A stretch of DNA of 64,000 bases from Neisseria perflava (GCF_024170405.1 NZ_JALJYC010000007.1:27808-91807); one strand, 5' to 3'; counted from the stretch's first letter, positions 36,665-44,956 are shown. The notes: generated by a model from the sequence alone, not told the origin. A program made the numbers and translations.

Positions 36665-37852
36665 TTAGGTCGTCATGCTGCCGATTATTTGCGCTATTTC
36701 GCCAACGACGCGAGATAAGCCGTCAAAGCATAATACCTCGCGAGCATTAGGTTGTTGGGGCGTTTGCTGTATCCAAGCGCTTAAGGCTTCTGGTGTTAGC
36801 TTATCTGGATGCAAGCAGTCAATTAGCCCCATTTGCGCCAGACGAGACGCGCGAATCCATTGTTCGGTTCGTGGTTTAATACGCGGTACAATCAGCGCAC
36901 GTTTGTGAAACGATAAAATTTCAGTAGTAGTGTTGTAACCGCCCATGGCCATAATACATTCGGCCCCTTGCATGATTTTTAACGGCTCTGGTACAAAATC
37001 CACTACTTTAATTTTTTGACGTACTGCTGCCATTGCATGCAGCTGTTTGCGTTGGTCTTCCGGCATTAAAGCACCGGTAATCAGTAGGCCGTTCCAATTT
37101 TCGGGCAAAGTGGATTGCACAAAGGCTTGCGCCAAGGCGAAACCGTCTTGACCGCCGCCGACAACGCAGAGTGCATACGGGGAAGCGATTTCCATTAGAA
37201 TGGTATCCAGACCGTTTTCTTCTTTGCGGCGGCTTTGGTCAAGGTAGCCGACATAGCGGATTTTTTCGACAATGTCGCTGGGTAATTGGTATTCTTTAGC
37301 AAAATCATAGAGATTAGAATCGCCATAGACCCAGATGGTAGAAAAATACAAGCGGATAATTTCAATATTTTTGAGTTTTTTCCATTGGTTTAACACTGCT
37401 TCCGGTTCATCGATAATATCGCGAACACCTAAGACAATGTGTGTACCTCGGCTGGCCAGTTCGGGCAGGATATTATCCAGTTCATTCATCGCGCCGCGAG
37501 GTACGTTATCAATCACCACAATATCTGGTTCAAAGGCTTCCAAAGCCGCATGCAAGATATTTTTACGGATGTTGACCAGACGTTTGACGTCTTTACCGAG
37601 AGAGCGGGGAAGATATTTGCCATCAGAAGTCTTGAAATAAGTCGGCAAGGTAACGCTATCGGCACCTTTGGGTAATTTGAAAGCGCCGGACTCGCGTACG
37701 CCGGAAAGCAATAAGACTTCGGCATTAGGGAAATTTTCTAAAACGGATTGCGCCAGCAGCATGTTGCGGCGGATGTGCCCCAGCCCCATTGTGTCATGTG
37801 AGTAAAAAGCAATTCTGGGGGGGATGTTTTGGTCTTCTGATGGGAGTGTCAC
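36665..37852 (-). CDS. GT28/MurG-like glycosyltransferase
   Basis: A 395-residue GT-B protein. The N-terminus has IAFYSHDTMGLGHIRRNMLLAQ, the glycine-rich acceptor loop typical of GT28/PF13528 relatives, and the C-terminal half has CVVGGGQDGFALAQAFV and the donor motif GAECIMAMGGYNTTTEILSFHKRALIVPRI. I cannot assign its sugar. It is the promoter-proximal gene of the six-gene operon. A leader of more than 400 AT-rich bases separates it from the divergent porin gene. Confidence 0.82.
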   Translation of the reverse strand: MTLPSEDQNIPPRIAFYSHDTMGLGHIRRNMLLAQSVLENFPNAEVLLLSGVRESGAFKLPKGADSVTLPTYFKTSDGKYLPRSLGKDVKRLVNIRKNILHAALEAFEPDIVVIDNVPRGAMNELDNILPELASRGTHIVLGVRDIIDEPEAVLNQWKKLKNIEIIRLYFSTIWVYGDSNLYDFAKEYQLPSDIVEKIRYVGYLDQSRRKEENGLDTILMEIASPYALCVVGGGQDGFALAQAFVQSTLPENWNGLLITGALMPEDQRKQLHAMAAVRQKIKVVDFVPEPLKIMQGAECIMAMGGYNTTTEILSFHKRALIVPRIKPRTEQWIRASRLAQMGLIDCLHPDKLTPEALSAWIQQTPQQPNAREVLCFDGLSRVVGEIAQIIGSMTT

Positions 37853-38315
37853 AGCGGTATCTTTCTGACCTGGCAGCGCATTTTCAGACTTTCGAGGGTT
37901 GGGGAAAACGTCTGATTTATGCCTATGTTCTTAAATAATCGAAGGAAGTTTGAAAGATTGATTATACTGCGGTGAAAAATCTTTTTTCTATTACGAAAAT
38001 TTAATAAAACTAAATAAATTTAAAGAAATTCATTTAGAATTGATAATTTTTAATGTAATTAGGGGCAACTTTTTCTGTTAAATAAGATTAATCGCGTCTA
38101 TCTTTGTTTTTTTCCGTTCGTTTTTGGAATGTTAGGAAAAATTTAAACAGCGTATTTGAAAAAAGATAGGTGCTTTAAGTCGAATGGCATGGAATATGCG
38201 GTTGGTTTGGTAGAGATGATTATCAGGCGGGGGCAGGCGTTGATTAGAAACTTCACTCAGGATAAACTGCGGTTTTATTTTTTCAATCACATTATCGAAG
38301 CGGAATCAAACCGAT
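37853..38315. other. AT-rich divergent intergenic region
   Basis: 463 bases without a gene between the glycan operon (minus) and the porin gene (plus). The middle part, about 37970-38130, is strongly AT-rich with A and T tracts, as in curved promoter DNA. It must hold two divergent promoters. There is no DUS and no hairpin that I can defend. Confidence 0.5.
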
Positions 38316-39443
38316 ATGAAGCAGAATAAATCCGTTTTTTTATTGCTAACCGCTATGACGGCGGCACCGGCGTTTTCTGTCACGCTGTTTGAGAGTGAAT
38401 CGACCGGAACCAAACTTGATTTTGTTGGCTCAGCACGTATCAAATGGGAAACGACGGCCGACAAGACGACAGACGTGCGCTCAGGCAGTATTACCAAAGA
38501 AAGTAAAAATCATCCACTAACCAATGACGGTTCACGTTTTGGGTTTAAACTAAACCAATCGTTAAGTAAGGATTTTTACGGTATTGGGCGTGTGGAATGG
38601 CGTTTTCGAGGCAAAGACAGTAATGGCAATGACAGCCCCTCGAACCATGATTTTGACCATCTGTATGCCCGCCAGTTGTATGCCGGTGTCGGTCATAAAA
38701 AATACGGCGAGCTGACCTATGGTAATCAAACAGTCATTACGGATGAGGTAAAGCAAACTGACTTGGCCAATAGCTTAAGTTTGAGCGACGGTTTGTTGGC
38801 ATCAGGTGCTCGCCGATCTATCCAATATAAATACGACAACAAAGATTTAGGGTTGAAAGCCGGTGTGTTTTATGGCGGGCACAGTCCGCGCGGCAATAAT
38901 GGCTTGAGTGAAGATCGTAAGGATATTTGGGGTGTCGGCGCGATTAAGAATTTTAAAATTAACGATGATAACGAGCTTGTTTTGGCTTTGGGCACGACCC
39001 GCGAGCGTTTCAATCAGTCGGAAGATTTTGATTACACCCGTACTGCCTACGCTTTCGGCAGCGCCTATACCTATCGCGATACCACCTTCGGCTTGGATTT
39101 GGAACGCCGCATCCGCAAAGATGAGGAAGAACAGGGCTACAAACGCACCAACGATGAACTGCGCACGGTTGTGTACCAAAAGCTGACCAACGATTGGCGC
39201 GCCTATGGCATGTATGCCTATAAGAAAGAGAAGCGCGAATATACTGATAGCGCCAACCGTAAAGAGAAGCAGCACCAATTCATGTTGGGCACAGAATATT
39301 ATCTTATTCCGAAGGGAAAACCTTTAAGTGTAAAGACGTTTGCCGAAGTGCAAACCACGAATACCAAGTCTTACCGCAGGGGTGAGTTGCGCACCAAAGA
39401 GCGTAATTACACCACCGTTGTTGGTTTACGTGCTTATTGGTAA
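38316..39443 (+). CDS. Gram-negative porin
   Basis: A 375-residue outer-membrane porin of the trimeric Porin_4-like class. A signal peptide (MKQNKSVFLLLTAMTAAPAFS) is followed by alternating beta strands and by the terminal aromatic signature VVGLRAYW for BamA recognition. The basic/acidic loop composition resembles neisserial PorA/PorB relatives, but the sequence is not a close match to those I know. It stands alone with its own terminator. Charged repeats such as RRIRKDEEEQGYKRTNDELR lie in a predicted loop. Ion selectivity is unknown. Confidence 0.82.
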   Translation: MKQNKSVFLLLTAMTAAPAFSVTLFESESTGTKLDFVGSARIKWETTADKTTDVRSGSITKESKNHPLTNDGSRFGFKLNQSLSKDFYGIGRVEWRFRGKDSNGNDSPSNHDFDHLYARQLYAGVGHKKYGELTYGNQTVITDEVKQTDLANSLSLSDGLLASGARRSIQYKYDNKDLGLKAGVFYGGHSPRGNNGLSEDRKDIWGVGAIKNFKINDDNELVLALGTTRERFNQSEDFDYTRTAYAFGSAYTYRDTTFGLDLERRIRKDEEEQGYKRTNDELRTVVYQKLTNDWRAYGMYAYKKEKREYTDSANRKEKQHQFMLGTEYYLIPKGKPLSVKTFAEVQTTNTKSYRRGELRTKERNYTTVVGLRAYW

Positions 39444-39467
39444 AGTGATACGGCGCTGAAATTAAAT

Positions 39468-39529
39468 AAGGCCGTCTGAAAAGTACAAACGCGAAATCAA
39501 AGATTTCGCTTACTTTTTCAGACGGCCTT
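39468..39529. terminator. Bidirectional terminator between porin and cytochrome c' genes
   Basis: Outer inverted DUS pair AAGGCCGTCTGAAAAGTA with an inner hairpin GCGAAATC/GATTTCGC. It serves the two convergent genes. Confidence 0.8.
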
Positions 39530-39555
39530 ATTGTCAAAAATGCAGTGAGCAGCGC

Positions 39556-40017
39556 TTATTCCGGCATGCGGAAACTATCATGACAGGATTTGCAGCTGGC
39601 GCCCACTTCGCCATAGGCGGCTTTAATTTCTTCCAGATTGGCACTTTGCGCGGCGGCGTTTAATTTATCCACGGCAGCGCGGAAATGTTCTTCCGCCGCT
39701 TTGAATTTTTCCGGATTCTGCCACACGGCAGGCAGCGCTTCGCCGTTGCCTTGCGGGTCGGATTCAAACAAAGTAAATGGTTTTTTACTGCTCTCGGCAA
39801 ATTTGGCAGCTTCTTGTTTGAATTTTTCCACTTCGTAGGCTTCGTCGCCTTTAACCATTTTACCCATGCTCATAAATTCGGGCATCATGGATTTGAACGC
39901 GGCAGAACGGTCTTCCGAAATCGGGCCTTTGGGTTGGGCGGGTTCTCCGCTGCCACAGGCGGAAAGCGTCAGCGCGGCGGCTAGGGCGGTCAGCAGACAT
40001 TTTGTTTTGATGTTCAT
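39556..40017 (-). CDS. cycP: Cytochrome c' lipoprotein
   Basis: A 153-residue class II cytochrome c. The N-terminal lipoprotein signal ends in LSAC with lipidated Cys21, so the protein is probably membrane-anchored in the periplasm. The four-helix cytochrome c' fold ends with the haem motif C142-K-S-C145-H146. Cytochromes c' bind nitric oxide and, in Neisseria, help NO tolerance. The gene has only a short leader before a MITE-like element, which could affect its promoter. Confidence 0.85.
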   Translation of the reverse strand: MNIKTKCLLTALAAALTLSACGSGEPAQPKGPISEDRSAAFKSMMPEFMSMGKMVKGDEAYEVEKFKQEAAKFAESSKKPFTLFESDPQGNGEALPAVWQNPEKFKAAEEHFRAAVDKLNAAAQSANLEEIKAAYGEVGASCKSCHDSFRMPE

Positions 40018-40059
40018 GGTTTAGTTTCCTAAAATAATGGTAATATGATTGATGTCATT

Positions 40060-40218
40060 GGGCGTGTCTTCATTCTGCCGTGCGGCAGATTTTGAGCATA
40101 AAAGCTCGCCTACTTCGTTAAAAATGCTCGCAAGGTGTACAACCTTGCTGTGCTTTTTGCCTTGTATTCTCGCTTTTCTGCTCAAAATCTGCTACGCAGG
40201 CTGAATGAGGACACGCCC
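40060..40218. mobile_element. MITE-like element A
   Basis: 159 bases bounded by long imperfect inverted repeats of about 46 bases, starting GGGCGTGTCTTCATTC and ending GAATGAGGACACGCCC. The core has a hairpin GCAAGG/CCTTGC around TGTACAA. It has no coding capacity. Its core matches element B 30 bases downstream. I see no target duplication. Confidence 0.65.
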
Positions 40219-40248
40219 TGAAAGAATCCGTATGATACCTCAAACCTT

Positions 40249-40410
40249 AGGGTCTGTTGACATTTCATCTCGCGGCATTTTTTCGGCGCAAATACGCACC
40301 TGCTGCGTTGCAAATGCTCGCAAGGTGTTCAACCTTGCTGTGCTTTGCGCCTTGCATCCGCGTTTTTTCACTCGAAAATCTGCTTCGCGGATGAAATGTC
40401 AACAGACCCT
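40249..40410. mobile_element. MITE-like element B
   Basis: 162 bases with perfect 21-base terminal repeats that begin AGGGTCTGTTGACATTTC, flanked by TA on both sides (40248-40249 and 40410-40411), consistent with TA target use. The core (AATGCTCGCAAGGTGT, CAACCTTGCTGTGCTTT) is nearly identical to element A, although the terminal tips differ. It ends 25 bases before the SDR start. Confidence 0.7.
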
Positions 40411-40434
40411 ATTGAAGAAACGAAAGGAAACAGC

Positions 40435-41265
40435 ATGGCGATTTTGATTACCGGCGCATCGGCGGGTTTCGGCGAAGCGATGTGCCGCGCATTTGTGGGG
40501 GCGGGCTACCGCGTGGTCGGCGCGGCGCGGCGCGTGGACAAGTTGCAGATATTGGCGGACGAATTGGGTGCGGCATTTTATCCGTTGGCAATGGACGTGT
40601 CGCGCATCGACGATATTCAGACGGCCTTAGCCAGCATTCCGTCTGATTTTGCCGAAATCGACTGCCTGATTAACAACGCGGGTTTGGCTTTGGGTTTGGA
40701 AAGTGCGGACAAGGCGGACTTTGACGATTGGGAAACCATGATTCAAACCAATATCATCGGCCTGACTTTCCTGACCCGCCAAATCCTGCCGCAGATGGTA
40801 GCGCGCAAAAGCGGCTACATTATGAATATGGGTTCGATTGCGGGCACTTACCCCTACCCGGGCGGTAATGTATATGGCGCAAGCAAAGCGTTTGTGCGCC
40901 AGTTTAGCTTGAATTTGCGCGCGGATTTGGCGGGAACGAATATCCGCGTCACCAATATCGAGCCGGGTTTGTGCGGTGGCACGGAATTTTCCAATGTGCG
41001 CTTTAAAGGCGATGACGAACGCGCGGCGAAACTGTATGAAAACGTGCAGTTTATCCGCCCTCAGGATATTGCAGATACGGCGTTGTGGCTGTATCAGCGT
41101 CCGGCGCACATGAATGTCAATGCCATTGAAATCATGCCCGTGGCGCAAAGCTTCGGCCCGCTGCCGGTGGTGAAAGATGTCACGCCGCCGGTGGTGCAGG
41201 AGCCGCAAACCTTTGAAAAACAAAGTACCTCGCTGTTTGCTAAAATCAAAGGCTGGTTCAAATAA
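40435..41265 (+). CDS. SDR-family oxidoreductase (YdfG-like) with C-terminal extension
   Basis: A 276-residue classical short-chain dehydrogenase. The NAD(P) motif TGASAGFGEAMCRAF is at the start, followed by NNAGLALG, the catalytic Ser (MNMGSIAGTYPYPGG) and YGASK. This matches 3-hydroxy acid dehydrogenase YdfG (248 residues) over its body. A tail of about 28 residues ends in a basic amphipathic segment (STSLFAKIKGWFK) that is not needed for the SDR fold and may target the protein to membrane or a partner. The ATG at 40435 follows AAAGGAA. An in-gene DUS is present near 40614. Confidence 0.85.
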   Translation: MAILITGASAGFGEAMCRAFVGAGYRVVGAARRVDKLQILADELGAAFYPLAMDVSRIDDIQTALASIPSDFAEIDCLINNAGLALGLESADKADFDDWETMIQTNIIGLTFLTRQILPQMVARKSGYIMNMGSIAGTYPYPGGNVYGASKAFVRQFSLNLRADLAGTNIRVTNIEPGLCGGTEFSNVRFKGDDERAAKLYENVQFIRPQDIADTALWLYQRPAHMNVNAIEIMPVAQSFGPLPVVKDVTPPVVQEPQTFEKQSTSLFAKIKGWFK

Positions 41266-41279
41266 GGCCGTCTGAAAAC

Positions 41280-41325
41280 AAAATGCCGTCTGAAAAATAA
41301 CCAAGTATTTTTCAGACGGCATTTT
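41280..41325. terminator. Bidirectional terminator between SDR and acetate transporter
   Basis: Inverted pair of AT-type DUS with arms AAAATGCCGTCTGAAAAATA and a six-base loop; T-runs follow on both strands. A single AG-type DUS lies just upstream. Confidence 0.85.
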
Positions 41326-41347
41326 GTTTTTTTACCGCTAAAAGCAC

Positions 41348-41920
41348 TTATTGTTTCGGCGCACCGATCGGTAAAACGGTACGGCCGAAAGATTCGTTAA
41401 TCACGTCAGCCGCCGCCAGATAGAAGGCGCACAGGGCAGTAATCAGACCCAAGCAGCCGCCGATATGCACGATACCGTGGTTGCCGCTGCCATCGCCGAT
41501 GGCCAGCGCGTAGAAGGTCAGGGTCAGGAAAAAGAAAACGGCGCTCAGGGCGCGGGGCTTGGTCAGCGTGCCGACAAACATCATCAGGGTAAACGTACCC
41601 CATGCGCCCAGATACCAGCCGACAAACGGCGCGGCGGTTTCTCCCTTGAAAAACATGGTAAACAGCGCCCACGACCACCAAAACGCGCCATAGCTGATAA
41701 AGGCGGTAAAGCCGAAGGTGTTGCCTTTTTTAAATTCAAACATACCGGCAATCATTTGCGCCGTGCCGCCGAAGGCAAACGCCATCGCCAACACCAGGCC
41801 GACGCCTTCGGGTGCGGTGTAGAAACCGCCGTTAATCAGGCTCAACAGCCAAGTGGTCAGGGCAAAGCCGCACAAGCCCAAAGGCGCGGGATTGGCGTAG
41901 CCGTCGTGGGAAGCAGACAT
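41348..41920 (-). CDS. satP: Acetate uptake transporter (GPR1/FUN34/YaaH family)
   Basis: A 190-residue membrane protein with six hydrophobic spans. The family motif NPAPLGLCGFALTTWLL is at the N-terminus and FKKGNTFGFTAFISYGAFWWSW in the middle. It takes up acetate (and in E. coli succinate) with protons. The start at 41920 (MSASHDGYANPAP) follows AAGGAT. ackA at 54-55 kb could act on the imported acetate, but the genes are far apart. Confidence 0.92.
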   Translation of the reverse strand: MSASHDGYANPAPLGLCGFALTTWLLSLINGGFYTAPEGVGLVLAMAFAFGGTAQMIAGMFEFKKGNTFGFTAFISYGAFWWSWALFTMFFKGETAAPFVGWYLGAWGTFTLMMFVGTLTKPRALSAVFFFLTLTFYALAIGDGSGNHGIVHIGGCLGLITALCAFYLAAADVINESFGRTVLPIGAPKQ

Positions 41921-42035
41921 GGTTATCCTTAAAATAATATTGCAATGAAAAGGCGGCAATTATCCCTGATTTTCTCCGAATAAGAAAGCCTTGTTTACCG
42001 GAAATGAGTTTGACAAACAGGTATGGGAAAGCGGC

Positions 42036-42082
42036 AAGGCCGTCTGAAAAGCCGTTGCGCTATGGGTTTTTCAGACGGCCTT
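42036..42082. terminator. Inverted DUS pair upstream of zur
   Basis: AAGGCCGTCTGAAAA and its inverse across a loop of about 16 bases, ending in TTT, directly before the zur promoter region. Confidence 0.6.
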
Positions 42083-42110
42083 TGCACGTGTGTTTCAAAT
42101 GCGGCAAACA

Positions 42111-42125
42111 CGTTATAATGTAGCA
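42111..42125 (+). promoter_or_regulatory. Putative Zur box overlapping a -10 element
   Basis: CGTTATAATGTAGCA matches 12 of 15 positions of the bacterial Zur consensus TGTTAT-N3-ATAACA. TATAAT at 42114-42119 inside it is a perfect -10. It sits 64 bases before the zur start, so zinc-loaded Zur bound here would block its own promoter. The site is inferred by eye. Confidence 0.5.
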
Positions 42126-42188
42126 CTTTAATTGAAAATCGAAGTGCCGCAGGAACAAACCCTATGGCCGTCTGAAAGCCAGCGATTT

Positions 42189-42662
42189 ATGAACAATCCC
42201 ATCAAACAAACCATACTCGACCAAGCCCGCCGCGACGGGGCGCAGGTCACCGCCCTGCGCGAACAGGTGCTGGACATCATTTTGCAGCAGTCCGGCGTGA
42301 TTAAAGCTTACAACGTCTTATCGCTGATGCAGCAGCAGAGCGAAGGCGCGGTTGCCCCGCCCACCGCTTACCGCGCCCTGGATTTCTGGGCGGAGCAGGG
42401 CGTGTTGCACAAAGTGGCGGCGGTCAACGGCTACGTTTTGTGCAGCCACGCGCAGCACGAATGTGCAGACCACTGCTACGCCCATGAAGACGAAGCCGCC
42501 CACCACAGCGCGTTTATTTTGGTCTGCACCGAATGCGGCGCCGTTGACGAGCAAACCCTCAGCCAAGAATGGACGGCCTTACGCGCAGGCGTGGCCGCCA
42601 GCGGCTTTGCCTTAAAAGAAGAACATGTCGTGTTAACCGGAGTATGCAAAAAATGTCAGTAA
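42189..42662 (+). CDS. zur: Zur-type Fur-family zinc uptake regulator
   Basis: A 157-residue Fur-superfamily repressor. The N-terminal winged helix (about 10-85) contains KAYNVLSLMQQQSEGAVAPPTAYRALDFWAEQGVLHKVAAVNGYVLC, and the C-terminal dimer domain has a His-rich HAQHECADHCYAHEDEAAHHSAF and two Cys pairs, CTEC and CKKC (structural zinc). This pattern is typical of Zur. ATG at 42189 is the family-like start. Its stop overlaps the start of a COG0523 GTPase gene, an arrangement that fits zinc homeostasis. Confidence 0.85.
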   Translation: MNNPIKQTILDQARRDGAQVTALREQVLDIILQQSGVIKAYNVLSLMQQQSEGAVAPPTAYRALDFWAEQGVLHKVAAVNGYVLCSHAQHECADHCYAHEDEAAHHSAFILVCTECGAVDEQTLSQEWTALRAGVAASGFALKEEHVVLTGVCKKCQ

Positions 42663-43582
42663 ACAAAACCAAAGTCCACCTGATTTCCGGCTTTTTGGGC
42701 ACCGGCAAAACCACCGCCCTCAAAAGCTTGATGGCGCAAAAAGACCCGAATGAAAAATGGGTGATTATCGTCAACGAATTCGGCGAAATCGGCATTGATG
42801 GCGCGGTATTGAGCGACAACGGCATACCCGTGGCCGAAATTTCCGGCGGCTGCCTCTGCTGCACCGCCGGCCCGCAACTGGGCGGCACGGTGCAAAAAAT
42901 GCTGCGCGACGCCAAACCCGACCGCCTGATGATTGAAGCCAGCGGCCTGGCGCACGCCGCCAGCGTGATTGACGAATTAAAAATCAAACCGCTGGGTGAC
43001 GAATTGGAAATCGCCGCCGTGTTTACCGTGGTCGATCCGCGCCAGTTTATCAATCCCGATTACGCGCAGCAGGCGTTGTATAAAGACCAAGTCGGCGTAT
43101 GCGATGTATTGGTGGCGAGCAAAACCGATTTGTGCAGCCCGGAAATCATGGCCGAATTTCACGATAAAGCCGCCAAATTGTTCCCGCCGAAGGCCAAAGT
43201 AGTGGAGGTGCAAAACGCGCAGCTCGACATTCAATGGCTGGACATTCCCGTTATCGAAAAACCGCGCTACCGCCTCAAATCCGAAGCCCTGCCGGACAAT
43301 ACCATGGGCTTCCAATCCGAAGGCTTCACCTTCTCCGCCGGCCAAGATTTCGACGGAGAACGCCTGACCAAATTCTTCAACGACCTGCCCAAAATGACCG
43401 AAGGCCTCGTGCGCGCCAAAGGCGTGTTTCAGGTATTGGGCACATGGGTATGGCTCAACTGGGTGGACGGACAATGGGGCGCCACGCAGGTATCCTGGCG
43501 GCGCGATTCACGTTTTGAGCTGATTGCCAAAGCGTTTGATGCTGATATGATTGAGAAGAAATTGACGGAAGCGTTGGAGTAG
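42653..43582 (+). CDS. COG0523 (CobW/ZigA-like) GTPase, probable zinc chaperone
   Basis: A 309-residue metallochaperone GTPase. Walker A GFLGTGKTT is at residues 12-20, the metal-binding CxCC motif in SGGCLCCTAGPQ, and the specificity loop is SKTD. The CobW C-terminal domain follows (about 220-305). It probably hands zinc to client enzymes when zinc is scarce. Start: GGAG at 42639-42642 suits the ATG at 42653 better than one at 42644; either overlaps the zur stop (ATG within ...TGTCAGTAA). Co-transcribed with zur. Confidence 0.87.
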   Translation: MSVNKTKVHLISGFLGTGKTTALKSLMAQKDPNEKWVIIVNEFGEIGIDGAVLSDNGIPVAEISGGCLCCTAGPQLGGTVQKMLRDAKPDRLMIEASGLAHAASVIDELKIKPLGDELEIAAVFTVVDPRQFINPDYAQQALYKDQVGVCDVLVASKTDLCSPEIMAEFHDKAAKLFPPKAKVVEVQNAQLDIQWLDIPVIEKPRYRLKSEALPDNTMGFQSEGFTFSAGQDFDGERLTKFFNDLPKMTEGLVRAKGVFQVLGTWVWLNWVDGQWGATQVSWRRDSRFELIAKAFDADMIEKKLTEALE

Positions 43583-43703
43583 GTGTCTGAAGCGGTATTT
43601 TTCGGCGGTGTAAAATATGGGTGGATAACGTGTTTCCTACCGTATTTTATTCTGCCTGATGTTTTCAGACGGCCTTTCCCAAACCAAGAAGGTAAAACCA
43701 ACC

Positions 43704-44750
43704 ATGTGGCGTTATATCCTAAAACGCTTGTTTCTCCTGATTCCCACGCTGTTGGGCATACTCGCCGTGACCTTTGCCATCATCCAATTTGTGCCCGGCG
43801 GACCGGTGGAGCAGATGGTGCAGCAGCTTACGCAGGGCGCGGCGGCGGGCGAAGCGGCGGCGGGCGGCGGCAGCATGATGAAAACGGGCAACCAATTGAG
43901 CGCGGACGATATGGCCGCGCTAAACGCGCTCTACGGTTTCGACAAGCCGCCGCTGCAACGCTTTGCCGATATGGTGGTGCGTTTTGCCCGTTTTGATTTG
44001 GGCGAGAGTTTTTTCCACCATCAAACCGTGTTTGAGTTGGTGAAAGAAAAAATGCCGGTGTCGATGAGTTTGGGGCTGTGGACGTTTTTCCTGACTTATC
44101 TGATTTGTATTCCGCTGGGCATTGCTAAGGCGGTGCGGGACGGCAGCCGTTTTGATACGCTGACGGGTGTGGTGATTTTAGTCGGCTATACCATTCCGCC
44201 GTTTGTGTTGGGGCTGGTGTTGCTGGTATTGTTCGGCGGCGGCAGCTTTTTTGCCTGGTTTCCGCAGGGCGGGCTGGTCGGCGATGATTTCGAGCAGCTC
44301 TCATGGGCGGGCAAAATCAAGGATTACCTGTGGCATATGGCTTTGCCGGTTACCGCTTCGGTGGCGGGTAATCTGGCGGTAATGACGGTGTTGACGAAAA
44401 ACGTGTTTCTCGAAGAAATCCGCCGCCAATATGTCTATACCGCCCGCGCCAAGGGCTTGCCCGAAAAGCAGATTTTATTCAAACATATTTTCCGCAACGC
44501 CATGATTCCGCTGATTACCGGCTTTCCTGCCGCCTTTATCGGCGCGTTTTTTACCGGCAGCCTGCTGATTGAAACCCTGTTTTCCCTCGACGGCTTGGGG
44601 CTGCTCTCTTATGAAGCGGTGATGAAGCGCGATTATCCGGTGGTGATGGGCACGCTGTATGTGTTTACCCTGATGGGGCTGCTGGCGAAACTGCTGTCGG
44701 ATATTTCGTATTCTTGGGTCGATCCGAGGATAAATTTCGGCGGAAAATAG
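43704..44750 (+). CDS. yejB: YejB-like peptide/microcin-C ABC transporter permease
   Basis: A 348-residue permease of the oligopeptide/nickel type I family. It starts MWRYILKRLFLLIPTLLGILAVTFAIIQFVPGGP, with the first transmembrane helix at about 9-30; the EAA-type loop EEIRRQYVYTARAKGLPEKQILFKHIFRNA lies near residues 240-270. The Gly/Ala insert after about residue 45 (QGAAAGEAAAGGGS) is typical of YejB. yejE and yejF follow in the same direction, although split by other genes. No yejA-type binding protein gene lies next to them. A leader of about 120 bases (43583-43703) contains one DUS copy. Confidence 0.88.
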   Translation: MWRYILKRLFLLIPTLLGILAVTFAIIQFVPGGPVEQMVQQLTQGAAAGEAAAGGGSMMKTGNQLSADDMAALNALYGFDKPPLQRFADMVVRFARFDLGESFFHHQTVFELVKEKMPVSMSLGLWTFFLTYLICIPLGIAKAVRDGSRFDTLTGVVILVGYTIPPFVLGLVLLVLFGGGSFFAWFPQGGLVGDDFEQLSWAGKIKDYLWHMALPVTASVAGNLAVMTVLTKNVFLEEIRRQYVYTARAKGLPEKQILFKHIFRNAMIPLITGFPAAFIGAFFTGSLLIETLFSLDGLGLLSYEAVMKRDYPVVMGTLYVFTLMGLLAKLLSDISYSWVDPRINFGGK

Positions 44751-44779
44751 GCCGTCTGAAACCATTTGAGGATAATGTG

Positions 44780-44956
44780 ATGAAACGTTTGAAAGATATT
44801 AAAGAATCAGGCCGTCTGAATTATAAAAGCGAAGCCAATAAGGTGGTCGATATTGCCTTGCAAGATAATGCGGCCAGCAAACGCATGGTACTGCACAGTG
44901 CCAAGCGCGCGATTGCCGTACATAAAAACGAATTAGAAAAGCTGGCTTATAAATGA
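44780..44956 (+). CDS. Small basic protein of unknown function
   Basis: A 58-residue protein, MKRLKDIKESGRLNYKSEAN and onwards, with Lys/Arg at about one position in four and probably helical. No signal, membrane span or Cys. TGAGGATA gives a good ribosome site nine bases before the ATG. An AG-type DUS lies inside the coding sequence (44810-44821) and encodes SGRLN. It is placed between yejB and yejE. I do not recognise the family; its codon use matches neighbours, which favours a real gene. Confidence 0.55.
   Translation: MKRLKDIKESGRLNYKSEANKVVDIALQDNAASKRMVLHSAKRAIAVHKNELEKLAYK

Noticed and set aside
40018..40059. FNR box upstream of cytochrome c'
   Set aside because: A TGAC and ATCAA pair occurs with no spacer, not the four bases required.
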